This document shows, in pieces, positions 1 to 9,564 of a DNA stretch of 64,000 nucleotides. Source of the stretch: Sphingomonas kyeonggiensis (lineage in GTDB: Bacteria; Pseudomonadota; Alphaproteobacteria; Sphingomonadales; Sphingomonadaceae); assembly GCF_030812785.1 (NCBI RefSeq), contig NZ_JAUSTJ010000001.1:868001-932000 (forward strand), written 5' to 3'. Positions within the stretch are counted from its first letter, which is position 1. Each line of letters opens with the position of its first letter. The notes below the pieces were generated by a model, which saw only the letters and a list, made by a program, of their open reading frames with translations, searched no databases and was not told the origin of the DNA. The position numbers were made by a program, and so were the translations under genes.

Positions 1-1206
1 GTTGATCCGGATATATTGCAGGTCGCGGCCCACGGCGTTCTCGAGCCGGCCGGTGATGGTCTCGGCGTCCCAGCCCTTGATCGTATCGGAGACCAGCCGG
101 ACGATGCCGTCGCCATAGTCGGTCGCCGCGCCCACCGCGGTGCGGCGGGCGAAGCGGTTGATCGTGTGGGCGAGGCGGCGATCGTCCTGCAGCGTCTGGC
201 CGAGCTGGCGCATCGCGTCGCCGAACGCGCCGGTGAGCAGCGCATCGGGATTGCGCGCGACGCGGAGCAGCGACGCGCGGCCGGTCTCCCAGATGCCCAT
301 CCACCAGTCGGCCAGCGCCGGATTGTCGAGCAGCTCGTTCTTGAACGCCTCGACCTGCGCGCGGCGCGCGGGATCACTCTGCAGGTCGCGGGCGAGCTGG
401 GCGATGCCTTCCTCCGCCTTGGCGCGCAGCGGGTGGCCGGGGTCCTCGGCCATGTCGCCGATCAGCTTGGCGAGGCCCTCGATGATCTTGTTGGCCAGCG
501 TCTCGTCAAGGCCGGTCCAGCGCATCACCGCGCCCGAGCGCTCATGCACCATCTGGCGGATCAGATGCTCGTTGGCGTCGAGCACCTTGGCCGCCCAGCG
601 GACAATGCCGTCGAGCAGGGGGCGGTGGCGGTCCTCCTGGATCGCAGCCTCGAGCGCGCGGCCGAGCAGTGGGGCGATCTCGAGCGCGCGCAGGCGCCCG
701 GCGATGGTGTGCTTGACCATGCCGCCGAGCCGTTCCTGGTCGAGCGCCTCCAGTACGTCCGCGCCGAGCCGGCCCAAGCCCGCGCGCAGCCGGCCGCGCC
801 CCGGTCCCGGATCGGCGAGCCAGCGGCCGGCGGCGCCGGCGACGTCGAGCCGCTGCATCCGCCGGGCGACCACCCTGGGGGTGAGGAAATTGTCGCGCAG
901 GAACTGGGCGAGGGTAGCGGCGATCCGGTCCTTGTTGCGCGGGATGATCGCGGTGTGGGGGATCGGCAGGTGGAGCGGGTGACGGAACAGCGCGGTCACC
1001 GCGAACCAGTCGGCCAGGCCGCCGACCATCGCCGCCTCGGCAAAGGCGCGGACATAGCCGATCGCGGGATGGAGATGGTCGAAGGCGCGGGCGAGCAGGA
1101 ACAGGACGGCCATCGCGACCAGCAGGCCGGTCGCGACCAGCCGCATCTGCCGGAGGCCGGCGGGGACGGCCTCGGATGAAGAAAGGGGAGTGCGTAACAA
1201 GGTCAC
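1..1206 (-). CDS. DUF445 family membrane protein (3' end outside window)
   Basis: At least 402 residues are visible; the stop lies beyond the left edge. One hydrophobic segment near residues 20-40 (MRLVATGLLVAMAVLFLLAR) is followed by a motif typical of DUF445/YjiN proteins, AEAAMVGGLADWFAVTALFR, then a long helical, soluble region rich in Leu, Asp and Arg. DUF445 proteins are inner-membrane anchored and poorly characterised. The GTG start at 1206 is chosen because GGGGAG lies three bases upstream; the ATG at 1146 is an alternative. The gene follows the RND permease in the same direction with only a 31-base gap, so it may be cotranscribed with the pump. The family call is secure; the function is unknown. 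Confidence 0.85.
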   Translation of the reverse strand, partial: MTLLRTPLSSSEAVPAGLRQMRLVATGLLVAMAVLFLLARAFDHLHPAIGYVRAFAEAAMVGGLADWFAVTALFRHPLHLPIPHTAIIPRNKDRIAATLAQFLRDNFLTPRVVARRMQRLDVAGAAGRWLADPGPGRGRLRAGLGRLGADVLEALDQERLGGMVKHTIAGRLRALEIAPLLGRALEAAIQEDRHRPLLDGIVRWAAKVLDANEHLIRQMVHERSGAVMRWTGLDETLANKIIEGLAKLIGDMAEDPGHPLRAKAEEGIAQLARDLQSDPARRAQVEAFKNELLDNPALADWWMGIWETGRASLLRVARNPDALLTGAFGDAMRQLGQTLQDDRRLAHTINRFARRTAVGAATDYGDGIVRLVSDTIKGWDAETITGRLENAVGRDLQYIRIN

Positions 1207-1237
1207 GCACTCCCCAATACATCAGACGGGATCAAGT

Positions 1238-4200
1238 TCACTCCGCGGGCTGCGGCGAATCGTCCCCGGGTTTGTGCTCGATCGTGCCGCCGCCATGGCC
1301 CTGGCCGATCACGCGGCTGCCATCGTCGCCCGGCTTGAAGGTGAGCAGGCGGCGCGACAGGCGCGGCCCGAGCCACTGCTCGAGGCCGACCGCGAGGCTG
1401 AACAGCGCGGGCACCATCACCAGCGTGAGCAGCGTCGAGAGGATCAGGCCGCCGATCACGGTGATGCCCATCGGCGCGCGCCACGAGCCGTCGCCGTTGA
1501 GCGACAGCGCGGTCGGGATCATGCCCGCGACCATCGCCACCGTGGTCATCACGATCGGCTGGGCGCGCTTGTGCCCGGCGTCGACGATCGCGGTGAACTT
1601 GTCGACGCCCTTGGCCATCTCCTCCAACGCGAAGTCGACGAGCAGGATCGAGTTCTTCGCGACGATGCCGAACAGCATCAGCGCCCCGATCAGCACCGGC
1701 ATCGAGATCGGCTGGCCGGCGATCCACAGGGCGATCAGCCCGCCCAGCGGCGCGTTGAGCAGGGAGCCCATGTTGACCAGCGGCGACATGAAGCGCCGAT
1801 AGAGCAGCACCAGCACCGCGAAGACCAGGAACACGCCCGACATCAGCGCGATGACGAAGTTCTTGACCATCTCGGCCTGCCACTTGGCGTTGCCGACGGT
1901 CATCTCCGCCACGCCGATCGGCAGGTTCTTCATGATCGGCAACTCGTGGATCTTCTGCAGCGCCACGCCCGAGACCACGGCCTTGCCCGTCTTGGGATCG
2001 GTCGCGAGGTCCGCACCGACGACGACGCGCCGCTGCAGGTTCAGGCGCTCGATCTTGGTCGGGCCGGTGCCGAAGGCGATCTCCGCCACCGTGCCGAGCT
2101 GGACCGAACCGCCATTCTGCGTCTGCACCGGCAGGTTCTTGATCGTGTCGAGCTTGGCGCGGGCATTCTCCTGCAGCGCCACCCGGATCGGGATCTGGCG
2201 GTCGGTCAGCGAGAATTTCGCGCTGTTCTGGTCGATGTCGCCCAGCGTCGCGATACGGATCGCGCTCGACAGCGCCGCGGTGGTCACGCCGAGATTGGCG
2301 GCCAGGTCGAGGCGCGGCTTGATCACGATCTCCGGACGGTTGAGGTCGCCGGCGATGCGCGGCGCCACCACGTCGGGCAGCTTCGACATCTGCTCGACCA
2401 GCGTGAGCGCGGTCTTGGTGAGCAGCGCGGGATCCTCGCCGCCGAGGGTGATGGTGAGCGCGCGGCCGCTCGAGCCCCAGCCACCCTGGGCGCGGAAGCC
2501 CACCCGGGCATCGGGAATCCTGAGCAGCTCCGGCGCCAGGCGACGGGTGAACTCGTCGCTCGTCTCGGTGCGCTTGTCCTTGAAGATCACCAGCACGCGG
2601 CCATTGCCGACACCGGCGCGCTCGTAGAGATTCTCCACGTTCGGCTCGGTGCGCAGGCGATCGGCGACCTGGCGGACGACACGATCGGTCTGCTCGAGCG
2701 TGGTGCCCGGCACCATCTCGACATTGACGCTCACCTGGTCCTCGTCCTGCGTCGGCTGGAAGGTCATCGGCAGGATGAAGAAGAAGGCGACGGTCATCAC
2801 CAGAGACAGGAAGAAGCCGAGGATCGCCGACCAGCGATGGTGCAGCGTCCAGCGCAGCAGCTTCACATAGGCGTCCATGATCCGGCCTTCGCCGTGCGTG
2901 GCATGGCCCTTGGCCTTGAGGAAATAGGCCGCGATCATCGGCGTGACGAGACGCGCGACGGCCAGCGACATCAGCACAGAGGCGACGACGGTCAGGCCGA
3001 AATTCTTGAAGAACTGGCCCGAGATGCCCGGCATCAGGCCGACCGGCAGGAACACCGCGACGATCGACATGGTGGTGGCGAGCACCGCCACGCCGATCTC
3101 GTCCGCCGCGTCGATCGATGCCTGATAGGCCGATTTGCCCATGCGCATGTGGCGCACGATGTTCTCGATCTCCACGATCGCGTCATCGACCAGCACGCCG
3201 GCCACCAGGCTGAGCGCAAGCAACGTCATCTGGTTCAGCGTGAAGCCCAGCAGGTCCATGAACCAGAAGGCCGGGATCGACGAGAGCGGGATGGCGAGCG
3301 CCGAGATGATCGTCGCGCGCCAGTCGCGCAGGAAGATGAACACCACGATGACGGCGAGGACGGCGCCCTCGATCATCGCTTCCATCGCCGAGTCATATTG
3401 CTGCTCGGCGTATTTGCTCCAGTTGGCGAGCAGCTCGAAATGAACCTTGTCGTTGTTCTTCTCGAGCTGCTTCAGCTTCTTGTCGGCCTCGTGATAGATC
3501 GTCACGTCCGACGCGCCCTTGGCGCGCTGGATGTCGAACGAGATCACCGCATGGCCGTTGAACCGCGCGGCGCTGCGCAGCTCGGCATAGCTGTCCTGCA
3601 CCGTGGCGATGTCGGCGAGGCGCACCGTGCGGCCGCCGCCGACCGCGATCTGGGTCTGGCCGAGCGTATAGGCGTCCTTGGCGTTGCCGAGCACGCGGAC
3701 CGACTGCTCATAGCCGGAGATCTCCGCGCGGCCGCCTGCGGCGTTCATGTTCACCTGGCGCAGCTGCTGGTTCACCTGGCTTGCGGTGAGGCCATAGGAC
3801 TGGAGCCGGGCCGGATCGAGCTGGACGCGGATCTCGCGGTTGACGCCGCCATTGCGGTTCACCGCCGACATGCCCTCGATCGAGAGCAGGCTCTTGGCGA
3901 CGGTGTTGTCGATGTACCAGCTCAGCTGCTCGACGGTCATGTCGGGCGCGATCGCGGTGAAGCTGGCGATGTCGTTGTCGCTCGCCGAATCGACGCGGCC
4001 GATCTGCGGCTCGAGGATGCCGTCGGGAAGGTTGCCGCGGACCTGCTGGATCGCGCTGCGCACATCCTCCACCGCGCGGTCGATCGGGGTGCCGATCGCC
4101 AGCTGCACGACGGTCTGCGAATTGCCCTCGGTCACCGTCGAGTTGATCTCGTCGATGCCCTGCAGGCTGCGCACCGCGCTTTCGACCTGCTGGGTGATCT

Positions 4201-4393
4201 GCGTCTCGAGCTCGCTCGGCGCGGCGCCCGGCTGGCTGATCGAAACCCAGACGATCGGGAAGTCGATGTCCGGATTGTTGTTCACGTCCATCCGGTTGAA
4301 GCTGACAAGGCCCGCAACCGTGAGGAACAGGAACAGGACGATCGGCGGAACCGGGTTCCGGATCGCCCAGGCGGAGATGTTCCGGAAGCTCAT
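1238..4393 (-). CDS. RND multidrug efflux permease (AcrB/HAE1-like inner-membrane subunit)
   Basis: A 1051-aa proton-driven efflux pump permease, full length for the HAE1 family. The first transmembrane helix is near residues 15-32. Periplasmic porter loops follow (residues about 40-335). A helix cluster contains the proton-relay segment [17 protein letters not shown], whose paired Asp residues in TM4 match the conserved pair of RND pumps. The second half repeats the pattern and ends with TM10-12 ([18 protein letters not shown], then [20 protein letters not shown]). It extrudes toxic compounds from the periplasm or inner leaflet through an outer-membrane channel; no such channel gene lies in this window. 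The adaptor gene ends 9 bases upstream, so the two form an operon. Substrate cannot be read from sequence. Confidence 0.95.
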   Translation of the reverse strand: MSFRNISAWAIRNPVPPIVLFLFLTVAGLVSFNRMDVNNNPDIDFPIVWVSISQPGAAPSELETQITQQVESAVRSLQGIDEINSTVTEGNSQTVVQLAIGTPIDRAVEDVRSAIQQVRGNLPDGILEPQIGRVDSASDNDIASFTAIAPDMTVEQLSWYIDNTVAKSLLSIEGMSAVNRNGGVNREIRVQLDPARLQSYGLTASQVNQQLRQVNMNAAGGRAEISGYEQSVRVLGNAKDAYTLGQTQIAVGGGRTVRLADIATVQDSYAELRSAARFNGHAVISFDIQRAKGASDVTIYHEADKKLKQLEKNNDKVHFELLANWSKYAEQQYDSAMEAMIEGAVLAVIVVFIFLRDWRATIISALAIPLSSIPAFWFMDLLGFTLNQMTLLALSLVAGVLVDDAIVEIENIVRHMRMGKSAYQASIDAADEIGVAVLATTMSIVAVFLPVGLMPGISGQFFKNFGLTVVASVLMSLAVARLVTPMIAAYFLKAKGHATHGEGRIMDAYVKLLRWTLHHRWSAILGFFLSLVMTVAFFFILPMTFQPTQDEDQVSVNVEMVPGTTLEQTDRVVRQVADRLRTEPNVENLYERAGVGNGRVLVIFKDKRTETSDEFTRRLAPELLRIPDARVGFRAQGGWGSSGRALTITLGGEDPALLTKTALTLVEQMSKLPDVVAPRIAGDLNRPEIVIKPRLDLAANLGVTTAALSSAIRIATLGDIDQNSAKFSLTDRQIPIRVALQENARAKLDTIKNLPVQTQNGGSVQLGTVAEIAFGTGPTKIERLNLQRRVVVGADLATDPKTGKAVVSGVALQKIHELPIMKNLPIGVAEMTVGNAKWQAEMVKNFVIALMSGVFLVFAVLVLLYRRFMSPLVNMGSLLNAPLGGLIALWIAGQPISMPVLIGALMLFGIVAKNSILLVDFALEEMAKGVDKFTAIVDAGHKRAQPIVMTTVAMVAGMIPTALSLNGDGSWRAPMGITVIGGLILSTLLTLVMVPALFSLAVGLEQWLGPRLSRRLLTFKPGDDGSRVIGQGHGGGTIEHKPGDDSPQPAE

Positions 4394-4402
4394 CGCTGGA
4401 TC

Positions 4403-5611
4403 CTACTGCTTCTTGAGGAGCTGGGGGATGACCTTCTGCCCCGGGTTCAGGAACGCGCCCGCGGTCAGCACCACGCGCTCGGTGCCGGCCAGTCCCTGGG
4501 TGATCGACACGCCCGCATCGGTGACCTCGCCGGTGACCACGGGGGTGCGGACGGCCTGGTCCTTGGCGTCGAGCGTGTAGACGTAATTGCCCTGCGCGTC
4601 GGTCTGGATCGCCGACTGGGGCAGGATCACGGCGCTGTTCGAGCCGGTGATGATCTGCGCGCTGGCGAAGCCGCCCGGGCGGAGCGCCGGATTATAGTTG
4701 AGCTGGATGCGGGCGATGCCCTGGCGGGTGTTCGGATCGATCACCGGCGAGACCTGCCACACCGAGCCGCTGAACACCTGGGTGCTGCCGGTCGGGGTCA
4801 CCTGCGCGGTCGAGCCGACGCGGGTGCGCAGGAGGTCGGCCTCGGCGAGCTGCGTGCGCAGCTCCATCTGGCCGCCCATCGCCATGCGGAAGAGCACGCC
4901 CGAGCCGCCGCTGACGATCTGGCCCGGCTCGACCTGGCGGGTGAGCACCAAGCCGGCTTCCGGCGCGCGGATGTCGAGGCGGTGGTTGCGCGCCTGGGTC
5001 TCGGCGAGCTGGGCGCGGGCGACGCGGACGCGGGCCGAGGCCTGATCGCGCGCGGCGGTCAGCCGGTCGATATCCGCCTTGGAGACGAAGCCGTTCGAGA
5101 CCAGGCTCTGCGCGCGGTCGAGATTGGCCTGGGCGAGCTTGGCATCGGCCTCGGCGACGCGGACCGACGCGGCGAGCGAATCGGCGGTCTGCACCTGGAC
5201 CGAGCGATCGACCGTGGCGAGGACCTGGCCCTTGGCGACCCAGGTGCCCGGCTCGACGAGCACGCGGGTGACAAGGCCGCCTTCGCCGACCACGCCGACC
5301 GGCATCTCGCGCTTGGCGGCGAGGCTGCCGGTACCGCTGATCACCGTCTGGATCGCCTGGCGGCCGGGGACCGCGATCGTCACGGTCGGGATCTGCGACT
5401 GGTTGCCCTTGGCCGCCGACTTGCCGGCGGCTGCGCCCTTGACGGCCCCGCCGTCCTGCCTGCCCATCGTGAAGAAGGCGGCGACGGCGATCAATGCCAC
5501 CACGACCAGGGTGATCCAGAGCCAACGCCGCGACTTCGGCGCGCCCTCACCATTATACTCCAGCCGCTCCTGTCGTCCGAACATCCCTGCCTCGTAATTC
5601 ATGTGCGACAT
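4403..5611 (-). CDS. Efflux RND transporter periplasmic adaptor (membrane fusion protein)
   Basis: A 402-aa adaptor that links an RND permease to an outer-membrane factor. A single N-terminal membrane anchor (SRRWLWITLVVVALIAVAAF, about residues 27-46) is followed by the lipoyl/barrel-sandwich half (RVLVEPGTWVAKGQVLATVD), an alpha-helical hairpin rich in Ala, Gln and Arg (about 145-215), the second lipoyl half (IRAPEAGLVLTRQVEPGQIV), then beta-barrel and membrane-proximal domains. It ends 9 bases before the permease start, so the two are one transcript. The start at 5611 is the longest ATG; a second in-frame ATG at 5602 is equally possible. No linked TetR or MarR regulator is seen. Confidence 0.93.
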   Translation of the reverse strand: MSHMNYEAGMFGRQERLEYNGEGAPKSRRWLWITLVVVALIAVAAFFTMGRQDGGAVKGAAAGKSAAKGNQSQIPTVTIAVPGRQAIQTVISGTGSLAAKREMPVGVVGEGGLVTRVLVEPGTWVAKGQVLATVDRSVQVQTADSLAASVRVAEADAKLAQANLDRAQSLVSNGFVSKADIDRLTAARDQASARVRVARAQLAETQARNHRLDIRAPEAGLVLTRQVEPGQIVSGGSGVLFRMAMGGQMELRTQLAEADLLRTRVGSTAQVTPTGSTQVFSGSVWQVSPVIDPNTRQGIARIQLNYNPALRPGGFASAQIITGSNSAVILPQSAIQTDAQGNYVYTLDAKDQAVRTPVVTGEVTDAGVSITQGLAGTERVVLTAGAFLNPGQKVIPQLLKKQ

Positions 5612-5751
5612 TCCGATCCGGCCGAAATGGCCGCTGCCCCCAAAGTTGATCGCACTGTATTAGATGAATAAGTCACCAGCCACAAGGGCCGTTTCGCGTG
5701 GCCGGGCAAATGCCCGTTTCGGCCATTTTCCGCAAGTATCCGGAATGTTCC

Positions 5752-5777
5752 AGAACCGTTTCCGGCAAGAAACAGTT
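5752..5777 (+). promoter_or_regulatory. Weak candidate sigma-EcfG-type promoter for the GlsB-like gene at 5849
   Basis: AGAACC at 5752-5757, a 16-base spacer and AGTT at 5774-5777 resemble the alphaproteobacterial general-stress promoter GGAACC-N16-CGTT with two mismatches. It lies about 70 bases upstream of a gene of a class often controlled by that sigma factor. The match is weak and is reported because of position and gene type. Confidence 0.25.
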
Positions 5778-5848
5778 GCAATAGAGTCGCACCGGCGCGA
5801 CGTTCCCACGCGGTCCGGGGGAGACGGGCCGAATCGAGGAGGGATTCA

Positions 5849-6109
5849 ATGCCGCATGGGATTATTGGATGGCTGCTCATCGGCCTCGTCGCCGGTGCGC
5901 TTGGCAAGCTGATCATGCCGGGCAAGGACCCGGGTGGCATCATCGTTACCATCCTGATCGGTATCGCCGGTGCGCTGCTGGCCTTTTACCTGACGCCGAT
6001 GCTCGGCCTCGAAGTGCGCGACAGCACCTGGCAGGCCTATGCCGCGGCGACTGCCGGTTCGGTCGTGCTACTGGCGCTTTATCGGCTGATCATGGCGCGC
6101 CGGGTCTGA
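5849..6109 (+). CDS. GlsB/YeaQ/YmgE family stress-response membrane protein
   Basis: An 86-aa small integral membrane protein of the transglycosylase-associated family. Three hydrophobic helices are visible (about residues 5-22, 30-48 and 63-82), with Gly-rich packing motifs GWLLIGLVAGALGKLIMPG and ILIGIAGALLAFYL. The family is induced by acid, osmotic or general stress in many bacteria; its biochemical role is not known. A strong ribosome binding site (GAGGAGG) lies eight bases before the ATG. A second, diverged member of the family is encoded at 6980-7240 on the opposite strand. Confidence 0.92.
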   Translation: MPHGIIGWLLIGLVAGALGKLIMPGKDPGGIIVTILIGIAGALLAFYLTPMLGLEVRDSTWQAYAAATAGSVVLLALYRLIMARRV

Positions 6110-6189
6110 GGCAGACGATTTTCGTTCAGCTTGCATTTGTCCCGCGTGCGGCAAGCCGTGCGCGGGACAAGTCATTTCAGGAGTGTTCG

Positions 6190-6912
6190 ATGATCCGTGT
6201 TGCCCTTGCCGCCTCTGCCATCCTGCTGACCACGGCGGCCTTGCCCGCCGCCGCGCAGCAGGAGGCGCGCCCCGTGCTGCTCGACGGCACCGTGCTCGAT
6301 GTGAGCGCGACCGGCATCAGCACGCGGGTGCCCGACCTGGCGGTGATCCAGGCGGGCGTCGTCACCCAGGCGGCGACCGCGGCCGAGGCGATGCAGCAGA
6401 ACAATGCGCAGATGGCCAAGGTGCTGGCGGCGCTGCGCGGCGCCGGTGTCGCCGAGCGGGACATCCAGACGGCGCGGATCAGCCTCAGCCCGCAATATCG
6501 CTATGCCGAGAACAAGCCGCCGGTGATCACCGGCTATCAGGCGTCGAACCAGCTATCGATCCGCTTCCGGGACGTCGGCAAGAGCGGCACGATCCTCGAC
6601 GCGCTGGTCCGCGAGGGCGCCAACGACATTTCGGGCCCGAACCTGACGCTCGACAAGCCCGAGGGCGCGCTCGACGAGGCGCGGGTCGATGCGGTGAAGA
6701 AGGCGCGGGCCCGGGCCGAGCTCTATGCCCAGGCGGCCGGCCTCAAGGTCGATCGCATCCTGGCGATCTCGGAGAGCGGGGCGCTGCCGCCGATGCCGGC
6801 GCCGATCATGATGCGGGCCAATGCCGGCTTCGCCCAGGACAAGGCGATGGAAGTGGTCGCCGGCGAGCGCGAGCTGACGGTCAGCGTGTCGGTGCGCTTC
6901 CTGCTAAAGTAA
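6190..6912 (+). CDS. Exported SIMPL domain-containing protein (DUF541)
   Basis: A 240-aa protein with a clear Sec signal peptide (MIRVALAASAILLTTAAL, cleavage probably after PAAAQ around residue 24). The mature part matches the SIMPL/YggE fold: VSATGISTRVPDLAVIQAGV near the start and the pattern KKARARAELYAQAAGLKV near residues 175-195, ending in a beta strand VSVSVRFLL. SIMPL proteins are periplasmic and have been linked to oxidative-stress tolerance, but no reaction is known. The ATG at 6190 is chosen for its AGGAG six bases upstream and because the signal peptide begins there. An intrinsic terminator follows directly. Confidence 0.9.
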   Translation: MIRVALAASAILLTTAALPAAAQQEARPVLLDGTVLDVSATGISTRVPDLAVIQAGVVTQAATAAEAMQQNNAQMAKVLAALRGAGVAERDIQTARISLSPQYRYAENKPPVITGYQASNQLSIRFRDVGKSGTILDALVREGANDISGPNLTLDKPEGALDEARVDAVKKARARAELYAQAAGLKVDRILAISESGALPPMPAPIMMRANAGFAQDKAMEVVAGERELTVSVSVRFLLK

Positions 6913-6926
6913 GCAGCGCGTCCATG

Positions 6927-6961
6927 AAAAAGGGGCCGTCCCTTGCGGGGCGGCCCCTTTT
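6927..6961. terminator. Bidirectional intrinsic terminator
   Basis: AAAAGGGGCCG (6928-6938) pairs with CGGCCCCTTTT (6951-6961) around a 12-base loop. A-tract and T-tract flank both sides, so it can stop transcription from the SIMPL gene on the plus strand and from the convergent GlsB-like gene on the minus strand. Confidence 0.9.
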
Positions 6962-6979
6962 GGCATGCGTCGTCTAGGA

Positions 6980-7240
6980 TCAGCGCAGCGAGCCGCGGCG
7001 GACCAGATTGACCAGCGCGAGCAGGATGATCGCGCCGACCAGCGACACCAGGAAGGTGGTCGGGGTGATCACGCCGCTGTTGATGTCACCGCTGCCGAAC
7101 AGCCAGCCGCCGACAAAGGCGCCGACGATGCCGACGATCACGTTCAGGAAGATACCCTGCTGGGCATCGGTACGCATTACAATGCTGGCGAGCCAGCCGA
7201 CGACACCGCCGATGACCAGCCAAACGATGAGGTTCACCAT
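6980..7240 (-). CDS. GlsB/YeaQ/YmgE family stress-response membrane protein (second copy)
   Basis: An 86-aa protein with three hydrophobic helices and the family hallmark WLVIGGVVGWLASIVMRTDA followed by LNVIVGIVGAFVGGWLFG. It is closer to the typical YeaQ pattern than the copy at 5849. GGAGGG sits before the ATG. It converges on the SIMPL gene and shares its terminator. A candidate general-stress promoter lies upstream. Role inferred only from the family: envelope or general stress response. Confidence 0.93.
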   Translation of the reverse strand: MVNLIVWLVIGGVVGWLASIVMRTDAQQGIFLNVIVGIVGAFVGGWLFGSGDINSGVITPTTFLVSLVGAIILLALVNLVRRGSLR

Positions 7241-7285
7241 AAGTCCCTCCGTTATCTAGGCCCGCGGACCGGGCGACGGAGGAAA

Positions 7286-7311
7286 AATGAGCGGGCGGTC
7301 ATGTTGGTTCC
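7286..7311 (-). promoter_or_regulatory. Candidate sigma-EcfG-type general stress promoter
   Basis: Read on the minus strand: GGAACC (7311-7306), a 16-base spacer and CATT (7289-7286). The alphaproteobacterial EcfG consensus is GGAACC-N16-CGTT, so there is one mismatch. It is placed correctly, 46 bases upstream of the GlsB-like ATG at 7240. Confidence 0.45.
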
Positions 7312-7355
7312 GTACCGATATTTTGCACGGAAACGGGAACTTTTCCTGGGGGCAT

Positions 7356-7396
7356 CAAAGAAAACGGCCCGCCCCGGGGGTGCCGGGGACGGGCCG
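7356..7396 (-). terminator. Intrinsic terminator of sciP
   Basis: On the minus strand a GC-rich hairpin (CGGCCCGTCCCC paired with GGGGCGGGCCG, loop around 7376-7384) is followed by TTTTCTTTG. It lies about 25 bases beyond the sciP stop codon. Confidence 0.85.
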
Positions 7397-7419
7397 ATAT
7401 TGCTCCTTGAGGGAGGAGT

Positions 7420-7719
7420 TCAGAACTTCTGCTGACGCTCGTAGAGCGAGCGATAATGCTGGATGCGGGTCACGCGCAGCCCGGGCATGCCCGAGCGGTC
7501 GATCGCGCGCTGCCAGCCGGCGAATTCCTCGACGGTGAGGCCATAGCGCTCGCACACCTCGTCGACGCTGAGCAGCCCGCCATTGACGGCAGCCACCACC
7601 TCGGCCTTGCGGCGCACGACCCAGCGGGTCGTCTCGGGCGGGGGAAGCGTCTCGAGCGTAAGCGGCTCGCCGAGCGGGCCAATCACTTTCGCAGGACGGA
7701 TCTTCTGGTTCTCAATCAT
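7420..7719 (-). CDS. sciP: SciP-type CtrA inhibitor (DUF1153 DNA-binding protein)
   Basis: A 99-aa helix-turn-helix protein. The core RWVVRRKAEVVAAVNGGLLS, then CERYGLTVEEFAGWQRAI and the basic GLRVTRIQHYR stretch, matches DUF1153, the family of Caulobacter SciP. SciP represses CtrA-activated promoters and so restricts the CtrA cell-cycle and flagellar regulon. Length matches the family (about 90-100 aa). The ATG follows AAAGGCGAG. The gene stands alone with its own terminator. In sphingomonads the CtrA network is thought to control motility and other traits rather than viability; that part is inference from related groups. Confidence 0.88.
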   Translation of the reverse strand: MIENQKIRPAKVIGPLGEPLTLETLPPPETTRWVVRRKAEVVAAVNGGLLSVDEVCERYGLTVEEFAGWQRAIDRSGMPGLRVTRIQHYRSLYERQQKF

Positions 7720-8197
7720 CTACTCGCCTTTCGGGGCGGGGGGCCCCCGCTACGCAAACTCAACGACCAATCGATATTCGGCGGACCTTGAACATCGACT
7801 AAAACGCCTCGGTAAACAGACCCTTCATTCTTCCCGTCGACGGGCCAGAGCGAGTGCTGCAGCGCGATGAAACGCTCCGTGCACCGGCGCGAGCAGCTGC
7901 TCGACCGGCGCGATCAGCGCCAGCCGTGCCTGCGCACGTGCCGTGGGACTCGCTGCCTGGCGTGCCGCCACGCCGACCAGCAGCACCGCCAGTTCGGTCG
8001 GCATGGCGGTGATCGCCACGTCGCGTTCCAGTCTGGCAAAACTCAGGTCCACGCTCTCTTACCCATCCGACAGGTTGAACTCGGATGAGCCTTTCTACCC
8101 AAAAGTCTTGAAGGGTCCGTAAAGCAGGTGAAAACGGGAGCTTAACCAGCATTACCGGAATCCGACCGGGGTAGCGCGGGGAAGTACGAGCCCCTAA
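7720..8197. other. 478-base stretch between sciP and mnmA
   Basis: Apart from the weak small open frame at 7825-8052 on the minus strand, I see no conserved gene. Near 8141-8155 is TTAACCAGCATTACC, only half of a CtrA site (TTAA-N7-TTAA), so it is not called. The area should hold the promoters of the divergent sciP (or the small frame) and mnmA. Confidence 0.5.
7825..8052 (-). CDS. Possible small protein of unknown function
   Basis: A 75-aa open frame with a GTG start, the sequence LAVLLVGVAARQAAS in the middle and an Arg-rich end. Codon choice is compatible with coding (many third-position G/C). However, the only purine-rich stretch upstream (AAGAGAG) sits too close to the start for a normal ribosome binding site, and no family is recognised. 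It reads in the same direction as sciP, 105 bases upstream of it, so it could be an upstream partner in the same transcript. It may be a non-coding frame. Confidence 0.35.
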   Translation of the reverse strand: MDLSFARLERDVAITAMPTELAVLLVGVAARQAASPTARAQARLALIAPVEQLLAPVHGAFHRAAALALARRREE

Positions 8198-9319
8198 ATG
8201 CGCGCGATCATGATCGCAGGAGACTTCCAGCTCGAAGGGCCGCTCAAGGCGCGCCGCATCGTCGTCGCCATGTCGGGCGGGGTCGATTCGTCGGTCGTCG
8301 CCGCGCTCGCCGCCGCCACCGGCGCCGAGACGATCGGCGTGACGCTGCAGCTCTACGACCATGGCGAGGCGGTCGGCCGCGCCGGCTCCTGCTGCGCCGG
8401 CCGCGACATCCGCGACGCCCGCGCGGTCTGCGACAAGCTGGGCATCGCGCATTACGTCTTCGACCATGCATCGAGCTTCAAGAGCGAAGTGATCGACGAC
8501 TTCGCCGACGAATATCTCGCCGGGCGCACGCCGATCCCCTGCGTGAAGTGCAACATGGGGCCCAAGTTCACCGACCTGTTCGCGCTCGCCCGCGACCTGG
8601 GCGCCGACTGCCTTGCGACCGGGCATTACGTCCAGCGCGTGCTCGGGCCGCAGGGCGCCGAGCTGCACCGCGCGCATGATCCGGCACGCGACCAGAGCTA
8701 TTTCCTGTTCGCCACGACCAGCGCGCAGCTCGACTTCCTGCGCTTCCCGCTGGGCGGCATGCCCAAGCCGCAGGTGCGCGAACTCGCCGCCGAGCTGGGC
8801 TTGGGCGTGGCGGGCAAGCCCGACAGCCAGGACATCTGCTTCGTCCCCGACGGCGACTATGCCAGCCTGGTCAAGAAGCTGCGCCCCGAGGCGGAGACCG
8901 GCGGCGCGATCGTCGACGAATCGGGCAAGGTGCTGGGCCAGCATCGCGGGCTGATCCACTTCACCGTCGGCCAGCGCCGCGGGCTCGAGATCGGCGGTGC
9001 GCCCGAGCCCTATTATGTCCTGCGGCTCGATCCCGAATCGAAGCAGGTCGTGGTCGGCCCCAAGCGCGCGCTGGCGGTGCGCGCGGCGCGGATCGAGGGG
9101 ATCAACTGGCTGGGCGGCGACTATTCGGGTCCGATCACCGCCAAGGTGCGCAGCCTCGCCAAGCCGGTGCCGGCGCGGCTGGAGGGCGACCGGGTGGTGT
9201 TCGATTCGCCCGAGTACGGCGTGGCGCCAGGTCAGGCCGCGGTGCTCTATGCCGGCGAGCGGGTGCTGGGCGGCGGCTGGATCGCCGAGACCGAGCGGGC
9301 GGAGCTGCTGCCGGCCTGA
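8198..9319 (+). CDS. mnmA: tRNA-specific 2-thiouridylase MnmA
   Basis: A 373-aa enzyme that thiolates the wobble uridine (U34) of tRNA-Lys, -Glu and -Gln, using ATP and a persulfide relay. The PP-loop SGGVDSS is at residues 26-32. The two catalytic cysteines are in [11 protein letters not shown] (around residue 115) and SQDICFV (around 213), matching the family. The C-terminal beta domain follows ([13 protein letters not shown], then VGPKRAL). The ATG at 8198 gives a 20-residue N-terminal extension before the PP-loop; ATG at 8210 is an alternative. The gene appears monocistronic. Confidence 0.96.
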   Translation: MRAIMIAGDFQLEGPLKARRIVVAMSGGVDSSVVAALAAATGAETIGVTLQLYDHGEAVGRAGSCCAGRDIRDARAVCDKLGIAHYVFDHASSFKSEVIDDFADEYLAGRTPIPCVKCNMGPKFTDLFALARDLGADCLATGHYVQRVLGPQGAELHRAHDPARDQSYFLFATTSAQLDFLRFPLGGMPKPQVRELAAELGLGVAGKPDSQDICFVPDGDYASLVKKLRPEAETGGAIVDESGKVLGQHRGLIHFTVGQRRGLEIGGAPEPYYVLRLDPESKQVVVGPKRALAVRAARIEGINWLGGDYSGPITAKVRSLAKPVPARLEGDRVVFDSPEYGVAPGQAAVLYAGERVLGGGWIAETERAELLPA

Positions 9320-9498
9320 TTCGCGGCGAATTCCGGCCCGGAAGTTCACTAAGTTCACGACATCCACGCGCGAGGCGTGTGTTCTTCCCGTGAACACGCG
9401 CAGCCGAGCACATCCGGGCGTGCGATCGGAATCGGGGGAGGTGCGGCTGGCCTGCATCGACCAGGGTAGATCAGACGAAATCCTACATTGCCAGCCTA

Positions 9499-9563
9499 TT
9501 CTCCCGCTCCCTCTGGGAGCGGGAAATGATTTGGGCCGGCCATGCCCCCGATGGGAGAGGGAA
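9499..9563. repeat. Palindromic intergenic repeat of the ctccc/gggag type
   Basis: A perfect 9-bp stem (CCCGCTCCC at 9503-9511, GGGAGCGGG at 9515-9523, loop TCT) is followed by a second arm GGGAGAGGGAA ending at 9563. The composition resembles the palindromic element translated inside the E2 gene at 51515-51616. It lies against the 3' end of the hydrolase gene and may end transcription from both sides. Further upstream, the octamer AAGTTCAC occurs twice (9342 and 9351) with no evident function. Confidence 0.6.
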
Positions 9564-9564
9564 G

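Noticed and set aside
1190..5671. A very long plus-strand open frame (about 1490 codons) opposite the efflux genes
   Set aside because: It is rich in His, Arg, Asp and Ala with no domain, and is the mirror of two well-recognised RND genes. In GC-rich DNA long antisense frames are common.
8141..8155. Possible CtrA site near sciP and mnmA
   Set aside because: Only the first TTAA of TTAA-N7-TTAA is present; the second half reads TACC.
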